Shown piece by piece: positions 11,165 to 19,711 of a DNA stretch of 64,000 nucleotides; within the stretch, counting starts at the first letter, position 1; every line of letters starts with the position of its first letter. A program made the position numbers and the translations under genes. The DNA comes from Butyrivibrio sp. VCB2006 (GTDB lineage Bacteria > Bacillota > Clostridia > Lachnospirales > Lachnospiraceae): contig NZ_ATVX01000002.1 of assembly GCF_000420945.1 (NCBI RefSeq), forward strand, positions 248,001-312,000, in the 5' to 3' direction. Under the pieces are notes generated by a model. That model was not told the origin of the DNA. It searched no databases and saw only the letters and a list, made by a program, of their open reading frames with translations.

Positions 11165-11231
11165 AATAGAAAGGTTAGATAAATACTGACTTTAAATTTT
11201 TAGACTATTCAGGAAAGGAGGATATGAGTGT

Positions 11232-11405
11232 ATGACAGCTACATTGGATGCCAAAATGGAAGTAATGGACTGCATCAGAAAGGACTGTGAAGATGAATAC
11301 TATCCAGATCCGGAAAAAGTAGCCCATATTACTGGATTACCATTGGGGGTTGTTTTTGATTTGCTGATAGAACTCAAAAACCAGGGTTGTCTTGGCAAGA
11401 GATGA
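11232..11405 (+). CDS. Small helix-turn-helix-like protein, 57 residues
   Basis: Starts MTATLDAKMEVMDCIRKD and ends KNQGCLGKR. The second half (PDPEKVAHITGLPLGVVFDLL) has the rhythm of a helix-turn-helix or small winged-helix element; no other domain is seen. AAAGGAGG at 11214-11221 is ten bases before this ATG. A nearer ATG at 11224 would give only MSV before a TGA that overlaps the real start (TATGA), so a three-codon upstream frame may couple into it. It has its own promoter and a strong terminator, hence a monocistronic small gene. The function is not known; a small DNA-binding regulator is a guess. Confidence 0.6.
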   Translation: MTATLDAKMEVMDCIRKDCEDEYYPDPEKVAHITGLPLGVVFDLLIELKNQGCLGKR

Positions 11406-11450
11406 TCTATTGTTCAAAAATGGAGAATACAATGGAAGAACAGCAGAATT

Positions 11451-11485
11451 AAAGGCTCTATGCATAAAAAGCATAGAGCCTTTTT
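11451..11485. terminator. Bidirectional intrinsic terminator
   Basis: Perfect 13-bp stem AAAGGCTCTATGC with a seven-base loop and T runs on both strands. It serves the small gene to the left and the 83-residue gene converging from the right. Confidence 0.9.
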
Positions 11486-11504
11486 CATACTTATTTTTTA
11501 GATG

Positions 11505-11756
11505 TTACAGCATCTCAACAGGTTCGTGAGTAAAATCACCTTTACCCTCTTCGTAGAGCTTTCTAACGAAATCTATCGCCTTCTGCCCCGACTCTTCTAT
11601 CGGCACATTCTGTGAATAAATATATTTAATCTTATCTCCGCTTACCAATGAAAAATCAATCTGTGTTCCTGCAATCTGTCCATCCCCAAAGTCCAAAGGC
11701 CTAACCTCAACAGACTCAACTTCTTTCACAATTCCCTCACCGAAAAGAACTCTCAT
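11505..11756 (-). CDS. Conserved-looking hypothetical protein, 83 residues
   Basis: Starts MRVLFGEGIVKEV and ends GDFTHEPVEML. Ribosome site AAGGAGGG is eight bases upstream of the ATG. No signal peptide or membrane helix. The pattern of short beta strands with charged turns suggests a small beta-rich fold; I do not recognise a family. Monocistronic: it faces the bidirectional terminator at 11451-11485, and its upstream neighbour is divergent. Confidence 0.7.
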   Translation of the reverse strand: MRVLFGEGIVKEVESVEVRPLDFGDGQIAGTQIDFSLVSGDKIKYIYSQNVPIEESGQKAIDFVRKLYEEGKGDFTHEPVEML

Positions 11757-11833
11757 TTAAATCCCTCCTTGAATTGGAAAATATTAAACACTTACTTTAT
11801 TTTATCACTTTTTTGTTGCAATTGCGATACTCT

Positions 11834-11862
11834 TTGGATAATACCACCTAATATGCTATACT
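11834..11862 (+). promoter_or_regulatory. Promoter of the lipoprotein gene
   Basis: TTGGAT at 11834-11839 and TATACT at 11857-11862 with a 17-base spacer, 46 bases before the lipoprotein ATG. Confidence 0.45.
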
Positions 11863-11908
11863 AGCTATATATTACATTTCTTGTAATAAAAAAAAGGTTG
11901 GGGGATGT

Positions 11909-12616
11909 ATGAATTACTTAAAGAAATATTTGGGAGTTTTTCTTGCTGCTCTCATAACTATACCTACACTGACCGGCTGTACCAGTCAGGACAAAAGCGC
12001 TGTTTCAGATTCAGCCAATACATTCATGGCAATTGTGGCATCGGATTCCACTGAGGATATCAATAACTACGCTACGGCTGATGTAGCAAACGGAGATTTT
12101 GTCCAGCTATTTAATTCAAATACCTTGGTTGACCAGATTACTGCCGGAGCTACAACTACTGATCTTGACGATCAGTCTAAACAGGAACTTGATGAGTTTG
12201 CATCTCTTTTTTCCAGTATGATAAAGTCCTACTCTATTTCAGATGTTAAACTCGACAAAAAAGACGGTACCTATACCGCAACTGCAGTTGCCACTTTCAA
12301 GACTTCTTTTGACATGGACTTACTTGGAGGCGATAGTGCTTCTTCCAAAATAGATGAAGCCATTGCAGCTTATAACACCAATCATTCAGAGGAAATTGCT
12401 ACTCTTTACGAATCAGAAGGTACAGAGGCAGCAGAAGCCAAGATATACAACGATATGTTAAGGATCATCCTTGATATCTATGAAGATGAAATCGACAATT
12501 CTCAGGAGATGACCTACGCCATTGTACTTAATCTCGAGAAAAACTCAGAAACAGACACCTGGCTTGTAACAGGCGTAACTAATTACAACGAGTCAAATAC
12601 AGAATCCGGTAACTAA
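11909..12616 (+). CDS. Predicted lipoprotein, 235 residues
   Basis: Signal peptide with a lipobox: MNYLKKYLG, a hydrophobic stretch, then LTGC with the acylated Cys at about 24. The mature part is acidic and mostly helical at first, then strands of the kind seen in the NTF2-like DUF4878/DUF5105 lipoproteins of gut Firmicutes (a four-residue pattern with YAIVLNLEKN near the C-terminus). The role of those families is unsettled. Weak ribosome site GGTTGGGGG before the ATG. Own promoter, and a bidirectional terminator after the stop; no operon partner. Confidence 0.8.
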   Translation: MNYLKKYLGVFLAALITIPTLTGCTSQDKSAVSDSANTFMAIVASDSTEDINNYATADVANGDFVQLFNSNTLVDQITAGATTTDLDDQSKQELDEFASLFSSMIKSYSISDVKLDKKDGTYTATAVATFKTSFDMDLLGGDSASSKIDEAIAAYNTNHSEEIATLYESEGTEAAEAKIYNDMLRIILDIYEDEIDNSQEMTYAIVLNLEKNSETDTWLVTGVTNYNESNTESGN

Positions 12617-12649
12617 GATCCTATTACAAATTTGTCCATAACAAAAACT

Positions 12650-12683
12650 CAGCAGGGTACTAATTTAATTAGTCACCCTGCTG
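12650..12683. terminator. Bidirectional terminator overlapping a gene end
   Basis: Stem CAGCAGGGT / ACCCTGCTG with a 16-base A/T-rich loop. The right arm and loop include the last codons (QQGD) and stop of the CDF-like gene, so this terminator is partly coding. Confidence 0.65.
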
Positions 12684-13310
12684 TATTAGTTTATTTCTAT
12701 TTTCAATTATGGTCTTAATGCCGCTTCTAAGCATATATAGCGAAACCAGTATTGAACCAACAATATCAAAGTAATACGCTGCCTTAGAGCACGGCATCGC
12801 GGCCACAACAAAAAGTGTCAGTGTTACGCAAACATCTACAATGGACTTAGCCCCATATAGTCTTGCCTGAACTCCAAGAATTGCATTGCCGTTTTGATTA
12901 TGGAGCTTTGTATACTTTCGCCAGAAAAGCGTATTGGTTATTGCTCCAAATAAGGCTATTACAAAAGCAGGTGCCACATTTCCTTTGCTTTCATTGTCCG
13001 ATAAAAAAGCCAGTATTATCATGCTAAGACCGCTTATACACATGATAATTCCAACAAACAGATTACTCTTACACTCGATTTCTCTTTTCCTTTTTTGGTC
13101 AAAAGAATCCTTGTTGGTAATACAGAAGACAACAAAAGAAGCTATTATAGCAAGAAGCTCCGCACTCCTTCTGGTAAAATCGGATATTTGAGTGGAGCTA
13201 CGGCCAACGGTAAGACCTATTCCAAGAACCAGCGGTCCCGGAGAACTAAGTATTACCGACAGGAGTAAAGTTTTATATCCACCTTTGGAATCCATTTTAT
13301 CTTTTGCCAT
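12669..13310 (-). CDS. CDF-like (cation diffusion facilitator) membrane protein
   Basis: Six membrane helices in 213 residues, organised like the transmembrane half of cation diffusion facilitators. The stretch SQISDFTRRSAELLAI parallels the first CDF helix pair, and the second half repeats the pattern at YGAKSIVDVCVTL. The HxxxD and DxxxD zinc-site residues of active CDF transporters are not complete, and the cytosolic C-terminal domain is missing, so substrate and even transport activity are uncertain. GGAGAGA precedes the ATG. Last of an apparent operon after phosphoglucomutase and the kinase-like membrane protein. Confidence 0.65.
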   Translation of the reverse strand: MAKDKMDSKGGYKTLLLSVILSSPGPLVLGIGLTVGRSSTQISDFTRRSAELLAIIASFVVFCITNKDSFDQKRKREIECKSNLFVGIIMCISGLSMIILAFLSDNESKGNVAPAFVIALFGAITNTLFWRKYTKLHNQNGNAILGVQARLYGAKSIVDVCVTLTLFVVAAMPCSKAAYYFDIVGSILVSLYMLRSGIKTIIENRNKLIQQGD

Positions 13311-13348
13311 ATATTACAAGTCTCTCCAACACTTCAGAATACATCTCC

Positions 13349-13963
13349 TCAGCCAAGCAATAATTCCGCCAATACAAGAACAGCCATGGCACTGACCGGA
13401 CAATAGAATGTATCAAAGCCATTCTCCACCATGAGTTCCACAAATGCGCTAATGGCGGCTGTAATAATGGAGACTATAATAATCGCGGGAATGCTGAATT
13501 TATTGAATATAATCAGCACCACCATTACAGAGATAAAAGAAAAAGCAAACATGGCAATTGTCCCTTCCATGGACTTTATCTTTTTCCTGCCAATCTTGTG
13601 CTTCCCAATCTTTCGGCCAATAAGAGCCGCAGCCGCATCTCCCGGTCCCCAGGCGAAAATAGAGGCTATTCCAAGGCTCCTTTCTCCAAGCCATCCCCAA
13701 CAGACGCTGGCCACTACAATAAACATTATCATAAGGGCCACAAAACTGTTGGCAAATTCCCCGCTTTTCCTGGCACTGGCCAGTTCTGAAACTCCGGGAA
13801 TTTTAGCCAGTAGTTTCAGCAGTGGATAAACCACCACCAAAACTACTGCTATTGTAAGCACTGACTTGTACCACTCTTCATACATGTAAAACCAGCATAC
13901 AGTAAAAAAGAGCACCATTATGTGAAGTGTTTTTCTGAATACTTCCTTGCCGTAACTTACCAT
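13349..13963 (-). CDS. Dolichol kinase / CDP-diacylglycerol synthase-like membrane protein
   Basis: About 204 residues with six or seven membrane helices. The loop GPGDAAAALIGRKIGKHKI followed by KSMEGT is the hallmark of the SEC59 / phytol-kinase / CdsA-like superfamily, which transfers a phosphate or nucleotidyl group from CTP to a lipid alcohol or phosphatidate. Members in Firmicutes have unproven substrates. ATG 13963 is preferred over a TTG six bases upstream; neither has a good ribosome site, and coupling to the phosphoglucomutase stop 31 bases away is likely. It lies between phosphoglucomutase and the CDF-like gene on one strand. Confidence 0.75.
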   Translation of the reverse strand: MVSYGKEVFRKTLHIMVLFFTVCWFYMYEEWYKSVLTIAVVLVVVYPLLKLLAKIPGVSELASARKSGEFANSFVALMIMFIVVASVCWGWLGERSLGIASIFAWGPGDAAAALIGRKIGKHKIGRKKIKSMEGTIAMFAFSFISVMVVLIIFNKFSIPAIIIVSIITAAISAFVELMVENGFDTFYCPVSAMAVLVLAELLLG

Positions 13964-13994
13964 AATCAATCACACCACAAAAACGTTAGTGTTA

Positions 13995-15689
13995 TTACTC
14001 TACAGAATCAATAAGTCCAAAAATCTCTTCTTTTATTCTCTTGTTAGTCTCAAGGGCGTTCTCTCTGCTATCTCTGTTTGAATAGAAGTAGAACTTGATC
14101 TTAGGCTCTGTTCCTGATGGTCTAATAGCAAACCATGAACCATTATCAAGGAAAAGTCTGATTGCATTCTGAGGTGAAATATCCTCATATCCGTTAATAT
14201 AGTCGATAACCTTTTCAACCTTGGCACCGGCAACCTCTGTAGGAATATTCTCTCTAAACCACTTCATCATACGCTGGATACGCTGAGCTCCGGGAATTCC
14301 CTCAAGGACCATGTTAGGTTCATCCTCTGCAAAAAATCCATACTTAGCGTAGATTTCCTGAAGAACATCCCAAAGTGTCTTACCCTGCTTACGGTAGTAT
14401 GCAGCAGCTTCAGCAACAAGCATTCCTGCTGAAATGCCGTCCTTATCACGGATATCTTCGCATACTGCGTAGCCTACAGACTCCTCATATCCAAAGAGAT
14501 ATGTATAACCATTCTCATGAAGGTAAGGGATCTTACCGCAGATGTTCTTAAATCCTGTAAGAGTCTCAAACATCTCAATGCCATAAGCCTTAGCCATGAT
14601 TGTTGAAAGGGTTGAAGTCACGATAGACTTAACCATTGCTCCCTTAGCCGGAAGAGTTCCTGCATCCTTACGTCCCTCAAGCACGTAGTTTACAAGAAGA
14701 TATCCTGTCTGGTTTCCGTTAAGAGGAATATAATTGCCGTTGTCATCTCTGATCTCTATGGCAAATCTGTCAGAGTCGGGATCTGTGGCCATGAGAAGCT
14801 CTGCTCCAAATTCTTTTCCGTACTGTTCTGAAAGCTTGAATGCCTTAGGATCTTCCGGATTAGGATATCCAACAGTAGTAAAATCAGGATCAGGATTTTC
14901 CTGTTCAGGAACGATTTTCCAGTTGTTGAAGCCTCTATCTGTCAGCATCTGTCTAAAAGGAATTGAACCACAGCCATTAAGTGGTGTATATACAAGCGGA
15001 ATAGAAAGGTCAAGCTCATCACCTTCATGAATAGCCATTCCTTCAATCTTATCAAGATACTCTCTATCGTATTCAGGTCCAAGGACAGTAATCTTACCGG
15101 ACTTAACGCCTTCTTCAAAATCAGAAGTCTTGATTCCGTTCCAGATATCTACTGCATTTATCTTCTCTGTCATGCCATCGGCAACATCTGATGAAACCTG
15201 ACATCCATCATCCCAGTATGCCTTATATCCGTTGTACTCTCTTGGATTATGGGATGCTGTAATGTTAATTCCTGAAACTGTTCCAAGGCGTCTGATCATG
15301 AATGCAAGCTCAGGCGTGGGACGAAGATCAGGGAAAGTGTAAACCTTGATTCCGTTGGCAGCAAAGATTCCTGCAGCCAGTTGTGAGAACTCCTTGGAAA
15401 AATGTCTTGGATCATGAGCAATGATAACGCCCTTATCACAAGCCTCTTTGCCCTGAGAAACGATGTAGTCGGCAACACCTTGAGAAGCCTTACCAACTGT
15501 AAGGAAATTCATTCTGTTTGTACCTGCTCCAACTTTTCCACGAAGTCCGGCTGTACCAAAAGAAAGATCCTGATAGAATCTGTCTTCTATTTCCTTGTCA
15601 TCTCCCTTGATAGCTTCAAGTTCAGCTTTAAGTGGATCAGAATCCGATAATTTGTCGAGCCACTCCTGATATCTTGCCTTATAATCCAT
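13995..15689 (-). CDS. pgcA: Phosphoglucomutase (alpha-D-phosphohexomutase)
   Basis: Interconverts glucose-1-phosphate and glucose-6-phosphate, feeding UDP- and ADP-glucose synthesis. It is 564 residues with the four domains of the superfamily: catalytic phosphoserine loop TASHNPREYNGYK near residue 140, metal-binding loop DPDSDR, sugar-binding GYEES, and phosphate-binding RPSGTEPKIKFY near the C-terminus. The N-terminal DPLKAEL and the total length fit the PgcA/PGM2 branch. GGAGG lies six bases before the ATG. The glgC-glgD genes seven kilobases away use its product, although they are not in the same operon. Confidence 0.94.
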   Translation of the reverse strand: MDYKARYQEWLDKLSDSDPLKAELEAIKGDDKEIEDRFYQDLSFGTAGLRGKVGAGTNRMNFLTVGKASQGVADYIVSQGKEACDKGVIIAHDPRHFSKEFSQLAAGIFAANGIKVYTFPDLRPTPELAFMIRRLGTVSGINITASHNPREYNGYKAYWDDGCQVSSDVADGMTEKINAVDIWNGIKTSDFEEGVKSGKITVLGPEYDREYLDKIEGMAIHEGDELDLSIPLVYTPLNGCGSIPFRQMLTDRGFNNWKIVPEQENPDPDFTTVGYPNPEDPKAFKLSEQYGKEFGAELLMATDPDSDRFAIEIRDDNGNYIPLNGNQTGYLLVNYVLEGRKDAGTLPAKGAMVKSIVTSTLSTIMAKAYGIEMFETLTGFKNICGKIPYLHENGYTYLFGYEESVGYAVCEDIRDKDGISAGMLVAEAAAYYRKQGKTLWDVLQEIYAKYGFFAEDEPNMVLEGIPGAQRIQRMMKWFRENIPTEVAGAKVEKVIDYINGYEDISPQNAIRLFLDNGSWFAIRPSGTEPKIKFYFYSNRDSRENALETNKRIKEEIFGLIDSVE

Positions 15690-15740
15690 GTCTAACCTCC
15701 GTAACTGAAAAATTCAATATTTCATTGCGTTAAAAACTAC

Positions 15741-15782
15741 TACAATTCATAGCAGGTACCCTAGCCCCCACTATGGATTGTA
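15741..15782 (-). promoter_or_regulatory. Leader hairpin of phosphoglucomutase operon
   Basis: Inverted repeat TACAATTCATAG / CTATGGATTGTA (one mismatch) around an 18-base G/C-rich loop containing GGTACC. On the minus strand a perfect TATAAT (15790-15795) lies just upstream, so the hairpin should form at the very 5' end of the message, about 50 bases before the start codon. It could stabilise the mRNA or act as a cis-regulator; I do not match it to a known riboswitch. Confidence 0.45.
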
Positions 15783-15856
15783 CTTAATAATTATATAATG
15801 TTTTGTCTATTGATGAACAAATAAATTTGATAAATTATAGTCTTTTAATAAACTTA

Positions 15857-18679
15857 TTATTTATCACCTGAAATCTTGTTAATGAGAATCTTACCGGCTC
15901 TCTTTACTGCATAAGGACCAACCTCTTTAAGCTTGTCTTCTGCTCTTACCATTGTGCTAGCCTCAGGAATATCTCTTGTAAGGTGGATAGCATCAAATTC
16001 ACACTTAGTTGTGCAAAGTCCGCATCCGATACACTTATTCTCATCTACAGTTGTAGCACCGCAGCCAAGGCATCTGTTTGCCTCGATCTTAACCTGTTCC
16101 TCTGTAAGTGTAAGTCTAAGGTCCTCAAAGGTCTCGTGAGCTACGCCGGCTTTTTTGCCAGGGATCTGTCTCTGTGCATTGTCAAAGCCTTCAAGCTTAA
16201 TATCGTCCTTATCAAGTTCGATGAATTCTCTTCTGTCTCTTGCAAGGTCAAGTCTGTTTCCTTTGTGTACGAAACGGTTGATTGATACGAAACCTTCTCT
16301 ACCACCTGCGATAGCATCGATAGCAAATCTAGCTCCTGTAAATACATCACCGCCAACAAAGATATCAGGCTCTGCTGTCTGTCTTGTAAGAGCATCAGCA
16401 ACTGCTGTGCCGTTTCTGTTGAGTTCAACCTTGGTTCCCTCAAGAAGGCTTCCCCACTGAACTGACTGTCCGATTGAAAGAAGAAGGTTCTCACATGGAA
16501 TCTCGATTGTGTTTTCCTCATCATACTTAGGGCTGAATCTGTGCTGCTCATCAAATACGCTTACGCACTTTTTGAAGATAACAGCTTTAACGTGGCCACC
16601 CTCTGTAACAACTTCCTTAGGGCCCCATCCGTTCATTACTTCGATGCCTTCTTCCTTAGCTTCAGCAACTTCGTCCTTAGCTGCAGGCATCTCATCAGGT
16701 CCCTCAAGACAGAGCATTGTAACCTTGTTTGATCCGGCTCTTACTGCTGTTCTGGCAACGTCGATAGCAACGTTACCACCACCAACTACTACTGTAGCGC
16801 CACTCAGCTTAACGCTGTGATCCTGGTTGATTGTACGAAGGAAATCAACACCTGTCTGAACACCTTCTGCAGTCTCTCCAGGAATTCCGGCCATTCTACC
16901 GCCCTGCATACCAATTGCGATAAAGAATGCCTTGTAGCCTTCCTTACGAAGATCCTGGATTGTTGTATCCTTACCAACCTCAACACCACACTTGAACTCA
17001 ACGCCCATCTGTCTGATAACGTCGATCTCGGCATCAATGATATCTTTTTCAAGACGATAGCTTGGAATACCATTCATAAGCATTCCGCCAGGTCTCTTCT
17101 CTTTTTCAAATACTGTTACAGGGTAACCGTTAAGTCTGAGGTAATATGCTGCAGAAAGACCTGCTGGGCCACCACCGATAATAGCTACCTTGTAATCATC
17201 GCTCCACATTCCGCCGTCATGCTTCTCGCAAAGAGGAATGTATCTCTTCTCCTGCTTAAGCTCAAGAGATGCGATGAACTTCTTGATCTCGTCGATAGCA
17301 AGTGGCTGATCCACTGTACCTCTTGTACAAGCATCCTCACAACGTCTATTACATACAGCGCCGCAGATGTATGGGAATGGGTTATCCTGCTTGATGAGCT
17401 TAAGAGCATCTTCATATCTGCCCTCAGCAGCCATCTTGATATATCCCTGAACTGAAAGGTGTACAGGACAAGCTGTCTTACAAGGAGCTGTACCAGTCTT
17501 ATAGCAGTTGATTTTGGCATCATCTCTGTAGTTGTAGTTCCACTTCTCAGGACCCCACTTCTTCTTATCAGGAAGCTCAGCCTTAGGATACTTAACCTCA
17601 GTTCCATCCTTCTTGCAAAGTTTCTGTCCAAGCTTAGCTGCTCCTACAGGGCAAACCTCTACGCACTTACCGCAGGCAACACACTTATCTTTCTCAACGT
17701 GTGCTCTGTAAGCTGATGCAGACATATTAGGTGTGTTAAAGAGCTGTGATGTTCTAAGAGCGTTACATACACCGGGGGCACAGTTACAGATAGCAACAAT
17801 CTTGCCCTCACCATCAATGTTAGTGATCTGGTGAACATATCCGTGCCTCTCTGCTCTCTCAAGGATCTCGTAAACTTCTTCCTTGGTGATGTAGTGACCG
17901 ATTCCACGATCATCCATGTACTCAGCCATATCGCCCATACCGATACAGTAATCACCACGGATCTCACCTGAGCCCTCGCCACGCATAGCCTGCTGCTTAC
18001 GGCATGAGCACTCTGAAATACCATATTTATCGTACATATCGATCCAGCGAGACAAATGCTCAACAGGAACTGACTGGTTTTCAAGAGAAATAGCCTTCTC
18101 TACAGGAATAACATGCATTCCGACACCGGCGCCTCCTGGAGGAACCATCTGTGTGATACCTGCAAGTGGAAGCTGTGTCATCAGGTTAAAGAAAGTAGCA
18201 AGCTGAGGGAACTCGTCTGTCAGCTGCTCCTGCATCATCATAAATTCTGCTGAACCCGGAACGAAGATAGGAAGCTCATACTGTAGATGTTTGTCAGCAG
18301 TCTTGGCTCTATTCTGCTCAATGATACCGATCCATCTAAGACGTTCTACCATCTCCTGTGTCTTTTCTAAAGACATATTGTTCATCTTAGCAAGTTCCTC
18401 AACGGAATAAGGAACTCTTGTCTTCTTAAAGTTCAAAAGGAACTTGACCTGTTCCTTGGTAAGGATCATGTCCAGCATCCAGTACTCTGGATCTCTGTTG
18501 TTAATCTTATTAGTGAGCTTTTTAACATATCTGTCCGTGATAAGTTTGGCCAGCTCAAGGACCAGCATTTCTTTCTCAGGATCTTCTGCCTTGTAATTAG
18601 GATCCTGCCAATAATCGTTTTCATTGATCATTGGATCGCCAATTTTCCAATTGGCCTCAGTCATAGTTTTCGTTGCCAT
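15857..18679 (-). CDS. Multidomain FAD / 4Fe-4S oxidoreductase (glutamate-synthase small-subunit type)
   Basis: 940 residues. In order: a winged-helix-like N-terminal region (VEELAKMNNMSLEKTQEMVERL); a 2x4Fe-4S-like segment including CVACGKCVEVCP; the cysteine-rich fused domain of GltD-type proteins (CPVHLSVQGY, CGAVCNRRCEDAC); FAD-binding GGGPAGLSAAYYL; NAD(P)-binding GGGNVAIDVARTA; and C-terminal ferredoxin-like CIGCGLCTTKCEFDAIH. It likely passes electrons between NAD(P)H and a partner; the exact acceptor is unknown. Start set at 18679 (MATKTMTEANW) because TAGGAGG precedes it. The same frame stays open 126 bases further upstream and begins MFQEVECPKCNS, but that region forms a long hairpin and is judged leader. 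Monocistronic. Confidence 0.88.
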   Translation of the reverse strand: MATKTMTEANWKIGDPMINENDYWQDPNYKAEDPEKEMLVLELAKLITDRYVKKLTNKINNRDPEYWMLDMILTKEQVKFLLNFKKTRVPYSVEELAKMNNMSLEKTQEMVERLRWIGIIEQNRAKTADKHLQYELPIFVPGSAEFMMMQEQLTDEFPQLATFFNLMTQLPLAGITQMVPPGGAGVGMHVIPVEKAISLENQSVPVEHLSRWIDMYDKYGISECSCRKQQAMRGEGSGEIRGDYCIGMGDMAEYMDDRGIGHYITKEEVYEILERAERHGYVHQITNIDGEGKIVAICNCAPGVCNALRTSQLFNTPNMSASAYRAHVEKDKCVACGKCVEVCPVGAAKLGQKLCKKDGTEVKYPKAELPDKKKWGPEKWNYNYRDDAKINCYKTGTAPCKTACPVHLSVQGYIKMAAEGRYEDALKLIKQDNPFPYICGAVCNRRCEDACTRGTVDQPLAIDEIKKFIASLELKQEKRYIPLCEKHDGGMWSDDYKVAIIGGGPAGLSAAYYLRLNGYPVTVFEKEKRPGGMLMNGIPSYRLEKDIIDAEIDVIRQMGVEFKCGVEVGKDTTIQDLRKEGYKAFFIAIGMQGGRMAGIPGETAEGVQTGVDFLRTINQDHSVKLSGATVVVGGGNVAIDVARTAVRAGSNKVTMLCLEGPDEMPAAKDEVAEAKEEGIEVMNGWGPKEVVTEGGHVKAVIFKKCVSVFDEQHRFSPKYDEENTIEIPCENLLLSIGQSVQWGSLLEGTKVELNRNGTAVADALTRQTAEPDIFVGGDVFTGARFAIDAIAGGREGFVSINRFVHKGNRLDLARDRREFIELDKDDIKLEGFDNAQRQIPGKKAGVAHETFEDLRLTLTEEQVKIEANRCLGCGATTVDENKCIGCGLCTTKCEFDAIHLTRDIPEASTMVRAEDKLKEVGPYAVKRAGKILINKISGDK

Positions 18680-18686
18680 AAAACCT

Positions 18687-18787
18687 CCTACAAAAATCTC
18701 TTGCCATAGTTCACTTTCCCCGTAAAAGTTCAAATGCCCAAAGTGAAATTCATTTCTAACAAAATCTCTTGAATTGCACTTTGGGCA
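18687..18787 (-). promoter_or_regulatory. Nested repeats and long hairpin in the oxidoreductase leader
   Basis: Arms 18735-18752 and 18770-18787 pair at 17 of 18 positions (core TGCCCAAAGTG / CACTTTGGGCA) with a 17-base loop. A third, partial copy of the CACTTT element is at 18712-18717, and an imperfect direct repeat centred on AAAATCTCTTG occurs at about 18693-18704 and 18761-18771. The block lies between the probable promoter and the ribosome site. It is either an operator with three sites or a regulatory RNA hairpin. Confidence 0.55.
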
Positions 18788-18805
18788 CTCGACTTCCTGA
18801 AACAT

Positions 18806-19079
18806 TTCCCCATAACAAAATAAAAATAATTATCCACAACGTATTATACTAAAAAAGGCAGTAAATTACTACAAAAGATTGCAATATTGTAGCCTTTAAA
18901 TCACTAAATTATTAACCTTTATACAGTTTCCATAAACGTTGTCTATTACTACATCTGATGTCACTGATATCTTTTTAGTGTTGTATTGTAAACAATTCAT
19001 ATGCGATGTATAATGTTGAGCCAATGGCAGTTGCTATTTACTACCTGATATTACTATTACATTTCAAACGGAGAACGAT
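18806..19079. other. Divergent intergenic region, oxidoreductase / acetyltransferase
   Basis: About 270 A/T-rich bases holding both promoters. TTGTAT / TATAAT-like pairs occur near 18980-19013 for the rightward gene (GTATAATG at 19009-19016). No convincing open frame or repeat was seen. Confidence 0.3.
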
Positions 19080-19646
19080 ATGAAAATAGAGAAAGTAACA
19101 ATAGACGATGCCAAAGAACTACTGGAAATCTACACTCCTTACGTTGAGGAAACTGCAATTACATTTGAGTATGATGTTCCAAGTTTAGAAGAATTCAAAG
19201 AAAGAATCAAATCAATATCATCAAAATTCCCCTATATCAAGGCTGTTGATGATAACGGAGAAATCCTGGGTTATGCCTACGCTTCTACCTTTAAGGGAAG
19301 AAGGGCCTACGACTGGTCTGTAGAAACCACTGTATATGTAAGAAAAGATTCAAAGAGAAGCAGAATTGGCACAATGCTTTATGATGCCCTGGAAAACTCT
19401 TTAGCCAAGATGGGTATTATTAACGCCAATGCCTGCATCTCCTATTTGCCTGATGGTCAAAGCGATGCTCACCTTACCAATGACAGTTACCACTTCCACT
19501 TAAACCGCGGTTACAAACTAGTTGGAACCTTCCACGACAGCGGTTTCAAATTCGGAACCTGGTACGACATGATCTGGATGGAAAAGATGCTTGGTGAGCA
19601 CACCTCATCTCCCGCTCCGGTCGAATTTGGAAAATGGGAAATTTAA
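19080..19646 (+). CDS. GNAT N-acetyltransferase, phosphinothricin/methionine-sulfoximine type
   Basis: 188 residues with the complete GNAT fold of the Pat/MnaT group: N-terminal AKELLEIYTPYVEETAITFEY, a middle YAYASTFKGRRAYDWSVETTVYV, the acetyl-CoA loop RKDSKRSRIGTMLYDAL (about residues 92-108), and the C-terminal HFHLNRGYKLVGTFHDSGFKFG. The family N-acetylates small amines such as methionine sulfoximine or phosphinothricin; the native substrate here is unknown. GGAGAACG precedes the ATG. Monocistronic. Confidence 0.9.
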   Translation: MKIEKVTIDDAKELLEIYTPYVEETAITFEYDVPSLEEFKERIKSISSKFPYIKAVDDNGEILGYAYASTFKGRRAYDWSVETTVYVRKDSKRSRIGTMLYDALENSLAKMGIINANACISYLPDGQSDAHLTNDSYHFHLNRGYKLVGTFHDSGFKFGTWYDMIWMEKMLGEHTSSPAPVEFGKWEI

Positions 19647-19711
19647 GATAATCAATTCATAGCCGCTTGCAAATTACATTATTTACGTAATAAACCCCAC
19701 TTTAAGAATTC

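Noticed and set aside
18680-18805. 42-residue N-terminal extension (MFQEVECPKC) of the oxidoreductase, or a transposase zinc-ribbon relic
   Set aside because: TAGGAGG before MATKTM marks the likely start, and the upstream frame follows from a long inverted repeat; still open if conservation shows otherwise.
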